64,000 nucleotides of DNA. It comes from Pseudolysobacter antarcticus. GTDB taxonomy: Bacteria > Pseudomonadota > Gammaproteobacteria > Xanthomonadales > Rhodanobacteraceae. Within the stretch, counting starts at the first letter, position 1, and each line of letters begins with the position of its first letter. Shown one piece after another: positions 21,866 to 30,240 of this stretch. The notes under the pieces are model-generated. The model was not told the DNA's origin. It saw nothing but the letters and a program-made list of their open reading frames with translations, and did not search any database. The translations under genes and the position numbers were made by a program. Location: the NCBI RefSeq assembly GCF_004168365.1, contig NZ_CP035704.1, positions 1,178,001-1,242,000 of the forward strand, read 5' to 3'.

Positions 21866-24667
21866 TTATTTGTTGAAGCCGATACCCAATTTCGTTGCCA
21901 AACGTTCCGCATCCACCCGATCCTTCGCCTGCGCCAGTAAGGCCATGCGCAACACCGGCAACGCGCCGCGCAACAACTCGCGCGCGGCTGCATCGTCGCC
22001 CGCTTCATGCGCGTAATACGCGAGTCGCGCGGCGGCTTGGGCGTAGAGCGGATGATCTTTCGCGACGACCGATTGCAGCTCGGTCAGCGCTTGTTGCTCG
22101 GCGTTGCGCGCGGTTGACCATTCGTTTTTTGCGGCGGCGATGTGCGCCAGCGCTTCGGCGTAACGGGCGCGACGGCGATATCCACCACGGCCTTGCGGTA
22201 GCGACAATGCTTGCAGATTTTTCGCGGCGATATCGCCGTGGCCGCTCGCGAGTTGCCATTCGGCATCGAGCACTTCGCTGTCGAAACGCTCGGCATTGTC
22301 GGCGGGCAAAGTACGGCGTGTAGCGAGTGCGGCATCAAGCAGTGGACGCGCTGCTGCGAGGTTGTCCAGCTCGAACTGGCAGCGCGCGAGGTTGTGTTGC
22401 GCGCGCGCCAGCGACGGATGCGGCGCGCTGAATTTTCCTTGACGAATCGCCAGCGATTGCTCGAACAGCGGCAGTGCGCTGGCGTAGTCGCCGCGATCTT
22501 CAAACAGCGTGCCGAGATTATTGGTAGTGCCGGCGCGATCCATCGAATCCGCTGGCAGATGTTTGACGAACAACGCCAGCGCCGCGCGATAATGAATCTC
22601 CGCCGCGGCGTAATCGCCACTGTCCTGCAGCACCGCAGCCAGGTCGTTATGCGCGTGTCCGGTGTGCATATTGTCGTCGCCTTGCACTTGCAGACGCAGC
22701 GCCAGCACCTGCTCGAAATCGCGTTTCGCCGCAACCAGATCGCCGAGCGATTGCTCTGCTTGGGCGAGGCCGTTGAGCGAGTTCAAGGTGCGCGGATGCG
22801 CCTCGCCAAAAAGCGCGCGTTTGATCGTCAGCGCGGTTTCATACTCGGTGCGCGCGGTGGCCGGATCACCTTTGTGCGCGGCCAGCAAGCCGAGGTTGTG
22901 ATGCGTCGATGCGACATCCTCGCGATGTGCCGCACCGGCCGCGATGAATATCTCCAGTGCATGTCGATAATCGCGATCGGCGCTGACAAATTCGCCCTGA
23001 CCTTGCTCGACCAGCCCGATCGAATCGTAGCTGTGGCCGATATCGACATCGCTGGCCGGCAGCAATGCCTGGCGCAAAGTCAGCGCCTCACGGCACGCGG
23101 CCAGCGCCTGCGGATATTGCGAGGTATCGGTGTAGGCGCGACACACTTCGTGCAGCGCATTCGCGAGCCGCAGCGGATCGGCGCCCGGCGCGCGTTGCAG
23201 GGCGATGCTTTGCGTGAGTAGCTCAATACTGCGCTGCGGCTGGCCGATGCTCGTGTAGATTTCGCCGAGCGCGCTGAGCAGGCGTGCGCGCACGAGTGGC
23301 TGGTCAGTGAGCGTAGTGCCGAGCAGTTCGCGACCGTGATCGAGCAGATCGCGCGCGCTGATATCGCGGCCACGCGTATTTTCCGGGTCGGCATCGTTGA
23401 ACAGGCGCAGCAGAAATTCGGTGGTCTGCTCGGCGCTGCGCGCTTCGGTCAGGGCTTGCTGTTCGGCGTGCACGGCGCGATTGCGTTCCACCACCAGCCA
23501 TGCCGATGCGCCGATCACGCCGAGCAGCGCGAGCATAACCGTTGCCACTGCGGCGCGATGCCGACTGACAAATTTGCGGAGACGATAACCGAGTCGATCC
23601 GGCCCGGCTTCGAGCGGCAGGCCGGCGAAATAATTGTCGATCTCGCTGGCGAGCGCGGCGGCGGAGTTGTAACGACGCTCGGGCTCGGGCGCCAGCGCGC
23701 GATGCACGACATGATCGAGGTCGCCATCGATGCGCGCTGCGTCGTTGCGAATCCAGATCGCCTCGGCTTGCAATGCGATGCGCGCAGGACGCGACTCACG
23801 CCAACTGCCGGTCTTGCCGCCGGATTTGTACGGTTTGCCGCACAGCAGTTCGTACAGGATCAAACCGAGGCCGAATACATCGCTGGCGGTGGTCACGGGC
23901 AGGCCGGCGATTTGCTCCGGGCTGGCGTAGTCCACGGTGAACGCGCGCAGCTCGGTAGCGCGTTCACCGCTGGCATCGGCGGCGGTGAGTTTGGCGATGC
24001 CGAAGTCGAGCAGCATCGGTGTGTCATCGCCGCGCACGATCACGTTGGCGGGTTTCAGATCGCGATGCACGATGAGGTTTTGATGCGCGTAATGCACCGC
24101 GCGACAGAGTTGTTGGAACAGGTGCAGACGCGTCGTCAGCGACGGTGTTTTTTCCGCCCACCAAACACCGAGCGGCAGGCCTTCGATATATTCCATCACG
24201 AGGAAAGGCTGGCCCTCGGCGGTGGTGCCGCCGTCGAGCAGGCGGGCGATATTCGGGTGCACCAGTCCGGCCAGAACCTGACGCTCGCGGCGCAGGCGTT
24301 CGAGCGCATCGGCGGTGGGAAATCCGCGAATCAGCTTGATCGCGACTTGGCTTTGATATTCGCGATCTGCACGTTCGGCCAGATACACGCTGCCCATGCC
24401 GCCGCGGCCGATTTCACTGAGGATGCGATAGTTGCCGACGCGTCTGCCGAGCCACGGCGTGGCCGCATCGAAATGCGATGCGGCGGTGGCGGCGATACTC
24501 GCGGCGAGCGGATCGCTGGCTTCGTCGTCGCACGCCAGCAAGGCTTCGAGTTCGTGACGCAAGGCGAGATCGTCACCGCATGCGGTTGCGGCGAAATCGG
24601 CGCGTTGCCCCGGCGGCAGCGCGATCGCGGCTTCGAACAATTCGCGCAGGCGGGCGAGGTTGCTCAT
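21866..24667 (-). CDS. Membrane serine/threonine protein kinase with C-terminal TPR repeats
   Basis: 933 aa. Residues 78-350 are a complete Hanks-type kinase: glycine loop GRGGMGSVY, Lys111 in VAIKL, Asp203 in HRDLKPANV, Asp221 in DFGIAKL and a YASPEQ activation-segment end. One transmembrane helix follows (about 372-393), then some 500 residues of tetratricopeptide repeats (ALAACREALTLRQALL and similar). The short N-terminal region (LPPGQRADFAATAC, LRHELEALLACDDEA) is typical of kinases paired with ECF sigma factors. The start codon is 10 nt from the stop of the sigma gene on the same strand, so the two form an operon and probably one signalling pathway. The kinase appears catalytically intact. 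Confidence 0.93.
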   Translation of the reverse strand: MSNLARLRELFEAAIALPPGQRADFAATACGDDLALRHELEALLACDDEASDPLAASIAATAASHFDAATPWLGRRVGNYRILSEIGRGGMGSVYLAERADREYQSQVAIKLIRGFPTADALERLRRERQVLAGLVHPNIARLLDGGTTAEGQPFLVMEYIEGLPLGVWWAEKTPSLTTRLHLFQQLCRAVHYAHQNLIVHRDLKPANVIVRGDDTPMLLDFGIAKLTAADASGERATELRAFTVDYASPEQIAGLPVTTASDVFGLGLILYELLCGKPYKSGGKTGSWRESRPARIALQAEAIWIRNDAARIDGDLDHVVHRALAPEPERRYNSAAALASEIDNYFAGLPLEAGPDRLGYRLRKFVSRHRAAVATVMLALLGVIGASAWLVVERNRAVHAEQQALTEARSAEQTTEFLLRLFNDADPENTRGRDISARDLLDHGRELLGTTLTDQPLVRARLLSALGEIYTSIGQPQRSIELLTQSIALQRAPGADPLRLANALHEVCRAYTDTSQYPQALAACREALTLRQALLPASDVDIGHSYDSIGLVEQGQGEFVSADRDYRHALEIFIAAGAAHREDVASTHHNLGLLAAHKGDPATARTEYETALTIKRALFGEAHPRTLNSLNGLAQAEQSLGDLVAAKRDFEQVLALRLQVQGDDNMHTGHAHNDLAAVLQDSGDYAAAEIHYRAALALFVKHLPADSMDRAGTTNNLGTLFEDRGDYASALPLFEQSLAIRQGKFSAPHPSLARAQHNLARCQFELDNLAAARPLLDAALATRRTLPADNAERFDSEVLDAEWQLASGHGDIAAKNLQALSLPQGRGGYRRRARYAEALAHIAAAKNEWSTARNAEQQALTELQSVVAKDHPLYAQAAARLAYYAHEAGDDAAARELLRGALPVLRMALLAQAKDRVDAERLATKLGIGFNK

Positions 24668-24677
24668 GCGCGAGTAC

Positions 24678-25235
24678 CTACAGCGTGAGTTCGCGTTTCA
24701 GCCACGCACGACCAAAGCGCAGACTACGATCCACGGTCGGCACGGAAACCTCGAGCACGTGCGCGACTTCATCGCGATTCAAACCGCCGAAATAGGTCAG
24801 CTCGATCACCTTGCCGGTGCGTTGGTCTTCGCGTTCAAGACGCTGCAATGCCTGATCGAGCACGAGCAGATCAGCACTTTCGTCGACTCGCGCGCTGCTG
24901 GATTCGGTCCACGTCACATGCAGCGCGCCGCCGCCGCGTTTTTCCGCCTGCTGCGCACGTGCGTGATCGACCAACACGTTGCGCATGTGCAAGGCGGCCA
25001 GCGCGAAAAAATGTGCGCGATCGTGCCAGTCGATATTGCTGTCGCACAGGCGCAGAAAAGTCTCATGCACGAGTGCGGTCGGATTGAGTGTTTGCGCCGG
25101 GCTCGAACCAAGCCTACGCCATGCCATCGTGCGCAACTCGGCATACACCAGCTCGGTGAGTTTGGGCAGCACGGCGGCCTGGCCCGCGCGCCAGGCTTGC
25201 AGCAATTCGGTGATCGGCGCTTGAGGCGTCAGCAT
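24678..25235 (-). CDS. ECF-type RNA polymerase sigma factor (kinase-linked, Sig-70_X6/ECF2 type)
   Basis: 185 aa from ATG 25235 (the open frame upstream lacks coding character). Region 2 has TLNPTALVHETFLRL and the HFFALAALHMRNVLVDHAR segment typical of the TIGR02999/ECF2 class; region 4 has IELTYFGGLNRDEVAHVLEVSVPTVDRSLRFGRAWL. No anti-sigma gene is adjacent. Instead a Ser/Thr kinase gene lies 10 nt downstream, an arrangement in which the kinase is thought to control the sigma factor. Targets unknown. Confidence 0.9.
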   Translation of the reverse strand: MLTPQAPITELLQAWRAGQAAVLPKLTELVYAELRTMAWRRLGSSPAQTLNPTALVHETFLRLCDSNIDWHDRAHFFALAALHMRNVLVDHARAQQAEKRGGGALHVTWTESSSARVDESADLLVLDQALQRLEREDQRTGKVIELTYFGGLNRDEVAHVLEVSVPTVDRSLRFGRAWLKRELTL

Positions 25236-25325
25236 GCGCGCAGTGTAACGGCTGTATCGTGGTAGCGCAGATGGTTGCGGAAAAATAATCCCGGCGATCT
25301 GGCTGCAATTTCGCTGCATCGGGTA

Positions 25326-25377
25326 TAAAAAAGCGAGCCAGAGCAACGTCGGTTTGCGACGCTGACTCTAGCTCGCT
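25326..25377 (-). terminator. Rho-independent terminator of the ohrR-ohr operon
   Basis: A long hairpin of three stacked stems: AGCGAGC/GCTCGCT (25332-25338 with 25371-25377), AGAG/CTCT and CGTCG/CGACG with small internal loops. On the minus strand it is followed by a T-run (A-run at 25327-25332 on the plus strand). It lies 65 nt past the stop of ohr. Confidence 0.8.
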
Positions 25378-25441
25378 GATGAGCGCTTGCGGCCGACTGG
25401 GATCGAGCCGGTGCGGATCTCAATTCACTGTGTCATCAAGC

Positions 25442-25870
25442 TCAGGCGAGCTTGACCTGCACATCGACATTGCCACGCGTCGCGTTCGAGTACGGGCAAA
25501 CCACGTGCGCGTCTTCGATGAGCTTTTGCGCCACTTCGCGATCCATGCCGGGCAAGGTCACCGAGAGTTCGGCGGTGATCGCAAAACCTGTTGCGATCGG
25601 GCCGAGGCCAACGCTGCCATCGACCTTGGTGCCTTCCGGCAACGCGGTCTTGGTGCGGCCGGCGACGTGCTTCATCGCGCCGAGAAAACACGCCGAATAA
25701 CCGGCCGCAAAAAGCTGCTCGGGATTGGTGCCGCCAACGCCGGAACCGCCGAGTTCTTTCGGTGGCACGAGCTTGATATCGAGCGCGCCATCGGACGATC
25801 TGGCGGAACCATCACGGCCGCCGGTGGCGGTGGCATGGGCGGTGTAAAGAACTTTTTCTGGTATTTGCAT
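25442..25870 (-). CDS. ohr: Organic hydroperoxide reductase Ohr
   Basis: 142 aa, full length for Ohr. Active-site cysteines are Cys61 (GYSACFLGA) and Cys125 ([13 protein letters not shown]); the conserved Glu51 ([11 protein letters not shown]) and Arg19 (GGRDG) needed for peroxide binding are also present. Ohr is a cytoplasmic lipoyl-dependent thiol peroxidase that reduces organic and fatty-acid hydroperoxides to alcohols. It is 45 nt downstream of ohrR on the same strand and so probably co-transcribed from the OhrR-controlled promoter. Confidence 0.97.
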   Translation of the reverse strand: MQIPEKVLYTAHATATGGRDGSARSSDGALDIKLVPPKELGGSGVGGTNPEQLFAAGYSACFLGAMKHVAGRTKTALPEGTKVDGSVGLGPIATGFAITAELSVTLPGMDREVAQKLIEDAHVVCPYSNATRGNVDVQVKLA

Positions 25871-25915
25871 GGTGTCTACTCCGTTGCGGTGGATGAAAGA
25901 AAAAGGGGCGTGGGG

Positions 25916-26395
25916 TCAACTCTGGATACTGGCTTGCAGTGATGCGCGCAGCTGCTGCAATGCCTTCGTCAACACCTTTCGATCGGTGCTCGAACAATCG
26001 CTGGCGCAGGCAATTTTGTCGTGCATCACGGCGGCGGCTTTTTGTAGTTTTGCGCCGGCGCTGGTCAGACGAATATGCACCTCGCGTTCATCCTGCGGAT
26101 TGCGGATGCGGCTGATGAAACCGAGCGCCTCAAGGCGTTTCAACATTGGCGTCAACGTGCCGGAATCCAGCGCGACTTGTTCGCCGAGTGCCGACACGGT
26201 GACCGCATCGCGCTGCCACAACGCCATCATCACGACATATTGCGGATAGGTCAGGTTCAATTCGAGCAGGAACGGCCGATACAGTTTGGTCATGGCCAGC
26301 GACGCCGAATAAATCGCGAAACACAGCTGATTCTCCAGCCGCAGACTGACCATATCGCGAGTGCTGATCTTGCCGGTTGTGATCGATGTTTTCAT
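25916..26395 (-). CDS. ohrR: MarR-family organic peroxide sensor OhrR
   Basis: 159 aa from ATG 26395. The winged-helix MarR domain has YPQYVVMMAL and LDSGTLTPMLKRLEALGFISR. The peroxide-sensing Cys25 sits in ENQLCFAIYSA, and Cys130 and Cys134 near the C-terminus (IACASDC) match the resolving-Cys region of 2-Cys OhrR as in Xanthomonas, so oxidation should give a reversible intersubunit disulfide. A palindromic operator lies 28 nt upstream of the start. It is likely an autorepressor of the ohrR-ohr operon, released by organic hydroperoxide. Confidence 0.95.
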   Translation of the reverse strand: MKTSITTGKISTRDMVSLRLENQLCFAIYSASLAMTKLYRPFLLELNLTYPQYVVMMALWQRDAVTVSALGEQVALDSGTLTPMLKRLEALGFISRIRNPQDEREVHIRLTSAGAKLQKAAAVMHDKIACASDCSSTDRKVLTKALQQLRASLQASIQS

Positions 26396-26421
26396 GGACT
26401 GGCGGTTGGCTGTGTATTTAT

Positions 26422-26458
26422 CACAATTGAATTGTACACAATATAATAATTTGCGCAA
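26422..26458 (-). promoter_or_regulatory. OhrR operator overlapping the ohrR promoter
   Basis: ACAATTGAATTGT (26423-26435) is a perfect 6-1-6 palindrome of the type recognised by OhrR (TACAATT-AATTGTA). It overlaps a second palindrome ATTGTACACAAT (26431-26442). On the minus strand a -35-like TTGCGC (26458-26453), 16-nt spacer and -10-like TACAAT (26436-26431) can be placed so that the operator covers the -10. Repressor binding there would block transcription. Confidence 0.75.
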
Positions 26459-26486
26459 GTGATGCATGGCTCGATGCGCAGGCCAC

Positions 26487-26526
26487 AAAAAAGCGACGAG
26501 CGCCATCGGACCTGGCGCTCGCCGCT
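26487..26526 (-). terminator. Rho-independent terminator after the GST gene
   Basis: AGCGACGAGCGCCA (26492-26505) pairs with 26513-26526 with one mismatch around a 7-nt loop. On the minus strand the stem is followed by six T. It lies 50 nt past the end of the GST gene and just upstream of the ohrR promoter, insulating the two units. Confidence 0.85.
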
Positions 26527-26575
26527 ATATTCATGTCGCGCTGTAATGATCACGCAGACATTTGCACGCTGATTC

Positions 26576-27187
26576 TCAGAACGATGTTTTTTTCCAGGCA
26601 TCGAGTGCTTGCACGCGTGCGAGCCAGGTCAGCACATTTTTATACTCGGCGATCGGCAATTTCGATTCCTCGATATATGCGAGCGTCGAGGCAATGCAGA
26701 AGTCGGCGAGCGTGAGGATGGAGCCTGAAACCCAATCGCGGTCGGCCAGATGATCGTCCAGCACCTTGGCGAATTGCGCAAACAGCAATCCACCACGCTG
26801 CAGCTCCAGCGGGTTCGGTTCGCCCGCTCCGATCATCGGCTTGATGAAATTTTCCCAGCCGAAAATGCCGACCGCCGGCGCAAAATGTTGCGAGCCCCAG
26901 AACAGCCAGCGATTGATATCGGCTCGTGCTCGCGCCTCGGTGGAATACAGCGTCTGGCCGGGCGTTTTGTCAGCGAGGTATTGCATGATCGCGCAGGACT
27001 CCCAGAGCAAAAAATCGCCATCCTCCAGCACCGGCACTTTCTCGTTCGGGTTGATCGCACGCAACGGGATGCGGCCTTCCGCGGTGGCGAGATCGATGAA
27101 GACCAGTTCGAGCGGGACGCCGAGTTGTTGCGCCGCCATTACGACGCGGCGGGAGTTGGAAGAAACGGGATGATGATAAAGGCGCAT
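26576..27187 (-). CDS. Glutathione S-transferase
   Basis: 203 aa from ATG 27187 with an AGGAGAAAG ribosome site. The N-terminal thioredoxin-like domain begins MRLYHHPVSSNSRRV, with Ser9-Ser12 as the likely catalytic region, then NPNEKVPVLEDGDF (cis-Pro loop) and ESCAIMQYLA (the glutathione Ser). The C-terminal all-alpha domain has LTLADFCIASTLAYIE (N-capping Asp). It conjugates glutathione to electrophiles or reduces peroxides in the cytoplasm. The WYL regulator gene lies 66 nt upstream on the same strand and may control it (inference). Confidence 0.92.
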   Translation of the reverse strand: MRLYHHPVSSNSRRVVMAAQQLGVPLELVFIDLATAEGRIPLRAINPNEKVPVLEDGDFLLWESCAIMQYLADKTPGQTLYSTEARARADINRWLFWGSQHFAPAVGIFGWENFIKPMIGAGEPNPLELQRGGLLFAQFAKVLDDHLADRDWVSGSILTLADFCIASTLAYIEESKLPIAEYKNVLTWLARVQALDAWKKTSF

Positions 27188-27253
27188 GGGCTTTCTCCTG
27201 ATGGGCGGTGAGTGGACAGGCGCCATACTGGAGGTTGCCGCTGACAGTTTCTG

Positions 27254-27946
27254 TCAGGAGCCGTTCGGTATTTTCATCTCAATGCGCCACGCCTTGAGTA
27301 GAGCGCTGCGGCGCTGCGGATAACATTCGGCAATAGGCGTGGACGCGGCAATCCGGTCGGTGCGGAAATGGCGGAAGCCGCTGCGCAATTCGCACCAGCC
27401 CGCGACGACACGCTTGCGCTCGAAGAATGCCAGCGCGATCGGCCAGATCAGGCGCTGCGTGCAGGCGCCGTTTTCGTCGCTGTAATCGATCAGCAGTTTG
27501 TGCTCGTAGCGAATCGCCGCGCGGATGAAGCCGAGCGCGGTTTCGTTGGATGGTTTTGCGGCATACGTCGGCACCCACAAACTCGATTCGGCCATCTTGT
27601 CGCGCAGGTCTTTCGGTGTGGCCGTGGCGATCTTGGCCAGTGCCGCGGCGGCGGCTTTTGCGAGCCCGTCATCGCCTTGCTGTTGCACCCAGCGCGCGCC
27701 GAGGATTAGCGCTTCGATCTCGTCTTCGGCGAACATCAGCGGCGGCAGGAAAAATCCCGCGCGCAGCACATAACCGAGCCCGGCTTCGCCATCGACCGGC
27801 GCGCCGAGTTCGATCAGCGTCTGCACATCGCGATAAATCGTGCGCACCGAAACCGCGAGTTCATTCGCCAGATGCGCCGCGGTCACGGGCCGGCGATGCG
27901 CGCGCAACGCATCCATCAGCAGGAACAAACGCGAGGTACGACTCAT
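27254..27946 (-). CDS. YafY-type HTH/WYL-domain transcriptional regulator
   Basis: 230 aa from ATG 27946. N-terminal HTH (RLFLLMDALRAHRRPVTAAHL, VSVRTIYRDVQTL) is the DeoR-like winged helix of YafY proteins. The C-terminal WYL domain has LLIDYSDENGACTQRLIWPIAL. WYL regulators respond to nucleic-acid or metabolite ligands. Its ATG overlaps the stop of the glycosyltransferase gene by 4 nt (ATGA), implying translational coupling, and GST follows downstream. Confidence 0.92.
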   Translation of the reverse strand: MSRTSRLFLLMDALRAHRRPVTAAHLANELAVSVRTIYRDVQTLIELGAPVDGEAGLGYVLRAGFFLPPLMFAEDEIEALILGARWVQQQGDDGLAKAAAAALAKIATATPKDLRDKMAESSLWVPTYAAKPSNETALGFIRAAIRYEHKLLIDYSDENGACTQRLIWPIALAFFERKRVVAGWCELRSGFRHFRTDRIAASTPIAECYPQRRSALLKAWRIEMKIPNGS

Positions 27947-29934
27947 GCGATTTGCGCGCGCGCTGCCGAGGCGCGTTCGTGTTGCAACTGCAGCCAGCAA
28001 TCGTGCAACGGCTGCAACACCACATCATCAGCATGTTCGAGAAAGGCGCGATCGATCGAGCGAATTTCCGCCGCGCGCCAGCGTGCTTCATCCCACGACC
28101 GCGTGGCGGCAATTAGCGCGCACGCCTGATCGAGATCGGCATAAACATCGCCCGCGTCGCCGATGTAATCGCACAACGCCGGGTCGTCGCGCGCGATCAC
28201 ATACGCGCCGGTGGCCATCGCTTCGGCAATGGAGATGGGCATGCCGATGGGCGAGTGGTCTTTTTGATCGATGCCAACAGCGGTGTGTAAAAAAATGCCG
28301 GCCTCGCGCGTGTATTCCGCGGTGCGCGCGTGCGGCATATCGAAATAAAGTTCGGCCGGTGAATTCAGCTCCGCTTTTAGTTTGATGATCTCGTCGACAT
28401 AGCTTTCGCGTTTGTAAACGGTGCAGGCGATCAGCACGAAGCGGTATTCCGGCAAGCGTTTTGCCGCTTCGAGAAACAGCACGATATCCTTGGAAGGAAT
28501 CGCCGCGACGGTGCGCAAGACCAAACGTCGATTCTTTTTTGCCGGCTTGAACAGCTCGGTATCGAATACCGATTTCATGAAAGTAATGCGTGAATCTGCA
28601 GCAGCCATCAGTTCGCGTTGTCGCGGAAACAGAAACAAGCGTTGCAATGCGCGATTGCCGAGCAAATCCGCCAACGTTTGCGGGTTGACCTCGAAGCCGT
28701 GCGCACGCACGGTCACAGGCAACCCAGCGGCCTGCGCAATCGTTGCATACGTCGATGCGCTGGTGATCCAGTGCACATGCATGAGATCCGGCTGAAACTC
28801 GGCGATGGCATCCTGCAAGTCGCCGCGCCGCACCGGCACCGCGGGTGGATAAGGCACCGCGACATCATCATTTGACCAGACTTCGATAACCACACCAAAA
28901 CGAAGCATCGCGCGGATTTCGGTTTCGATATAGGTTTCGCTGAGCTGTGGATAATGCCAGATCGCGTACAGCACTTTGAGTGGGCGCGGCAGTTGCGGTA
29001 GCGCGCGTAGTTTCTGGCGGATGCGAAACCAGTTGTCGCCGAAACTGCGCGTATCGGAAATGCGTCCGCTCACGCGCGATCGATAATACGCACCGGCTAC
29101 TGGCACACGACGGCAGGTTTCATCGCGTGTGTAACGCAGGATCAAATCCCAGTCGCTGAGTCGTGTCAGCGTTTCGTCGAAGCCGCCGTGGCGTTGCACG
29201 AGTTCGCGCCGGTGCACAAATATATTGAGGTCGATGTAGTTGCCGCGGCGCAATTCCTCGGCATCAAATGCGCGCCACAGAATTTGCGAACGGGCATGGA
29301 TTGCGCTGTCGCTCAGGACGATTGCGTAGGCGCTATCGAGCGCAGCATCGGCGGCAAATTCGGCACGCATGCCAGCGAGAAATCCCGGGAACCACGCATT
29401 GTCCGAATCGAGGTAAGCGATGAGTTGACCCTGCGCCAACATCAGACCGTGGTTGCGTGCCGCCGCAACGCCGCCGGCATCGCAATGGTGATACTGGATG
29501 CGTGGATCGAGTAGAAAAGTTTGCAGGCGTGACTGCGTATCGTCATCGCTGCCATCGTCGATGATCAGCAGTTCCCAGCTCGGCCAGGTTTGCGCGAGCA
29601 CGCTCTGGATCGCATCCGCAATCAGCGTGGCGCGATTGCGCGTCGGCAGGATAATCGTGAAATACGGCGGCGTGTTTGCTGTGCGCGCGGATGTCTGCCA
29701 TGGATGACTACCAGCCGCGATGATTTCCAGCGCGCGGATTTTTTCGTGCGACGACTGCTCCAGCGCATCGAGATTTTTCTGCTGCGCATCGAGTGCATGG
29801 CGCAGGGCGGAAATCTCGTGGCGAAGTTCGTTTTCGATACGCTGCGTGATGAACTTGCGCAGGCGCTGCAGCGGCGATGCAAGTGTGGCAATTAGACGTT
29901 TCAACGGCGGTGATGTTCGGCTGGATTCGGGCAT
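27943..29934 (-). CDS. Two-domain glycosyltransferase (GT2 + GT4)
   Basis: 663 aa. Residues 1-75 are a basic, partly coiled region. About 90-290 form a GT2 domain (ILPTRNRATLIADAI, LLIIDDGSDDDT, YLDSDNAW as DXD-like motif, RLSDWDLILRYTRD). About 315-640 are a GT4-type domain (DLMHVHWI, RAHGFEVNPQ, SRITFMKS, then EYTREAGIFLHTAVG and SIAEAMATGAYVIA with the Glu of the EX7E motif). It would build a surface glycan or glycolipid; donor and acceptor unknown. It follows cstA-ybdD by 51 nt and overlaps the WYL regulator gene. No other glycan-assembly gene is beside it, which is unusual. Confidence 0.88.
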   Translation of the reverse strand: MPESSRTSPPLKRLIATLASPLQRLRKFITQRIENELRHEISALRHALDAQQKNLDALEQSSHEKIRALEIIAAGSHPWQTSARTANTPPYFTIILPTRNRATLIADAIQSVLAQTWPSWELLIIDDGSDDDTQSRLQTFLLDPRIQYHHCDAGGVAAARNHGLMLAQGQLIAYLDSDNAWFPGFLAGMRAEFAADAALDSAYAIVLSDSAIHARSQILWRAFDAEELRRGNYIDLNIFVHRRELVQRHGGFDETLTRLSDWDLILRYTRDETCRRVPVAGAYYRSRVSGRISDTRSFGDNWFRIRQKLRALPQLPRPLKVLYAIWHYPQLSETYIETEIRAMLRFGVVIEVWSNDDVAVPYPPAVPVRRGDLQDAIAEFQPDLMHVHWITSASTYATIAQAAGLPVTVRAHGFEVNPQTLADLLGNRALQRLFLFPRQRELMAAADSRITFMKSVFDTELFKPAKKNRRLVLRTVAAIPSKDIVLFLEAAKRLPEYRFVLIACTVYKRESYVDEIIKLKAELNSPAELYFDMPHARTAEYTREAGIFLHTAVGIDQKDHSPIGMPISIAEAMATGAYVIARDDPALCDYIGDAGDVYADLDQACALIAATRSWDEARWRAAEIRSIDRAFLEHADDVVLQPLHDCWLQLQHERASAARAQIA

Positions 29935-29984
29935 CGCCTATGATGCCACGAGCGTGTCATGGCGAGGCAAAACAAAGCGTCAAA

Positions 29985-30233
29985 TCAACAGCAGCGCGAA
30001 CGGCCCTTGCCGTAACGCGCCGCCTGGCGCTCGTTGAAAAACTCGGGGTAGGTCATCACCGGTTCGTGTGGATGATTGAGGCGCCGATGCGCGACATACA
30101 CGTCGTAATCCGGCACGCCGATGCACAGGCGCGCAACCTGCACAGCCTTGCGCCACGCATGGCGCAGGTGCGCGCGCCAACCCCGCAACGCAGGCGCGGG
30201 GAAGGGCGTGACGATGTCCGTGTCGATCGGCAT
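29985..30233 (-). CDS. YbdD/YjiX-family small protein (CstA partner)
   Basis: 82 aa. It matches the short YbdD/YjiX family: [45 protein letters not shown] and a Cys-rich end (RCC). The start lies 7 nt after the cstA stop on the same strand, the usual cstA-ybdD arrangement. It is thought to assist CstA-type pyruvate uptake. Confidence 0.93.
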   Translation of the reverse strand: MPIDTDIVTPFPAPALRGWRAHLRHAWRKAVQVARLCIGVPDYDVYVAHRRLNHPHEPVMTYPEFFNERQAARYGKGRSRCC

Positions 30234-30240
30234 GTCAGTG

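Noticed and set aside
23336-24688. Long open frame antisense to the Ser/Thr kinase
   Set aside because: Composition mirrors the codon bias of the kinase; no recognisable motif.
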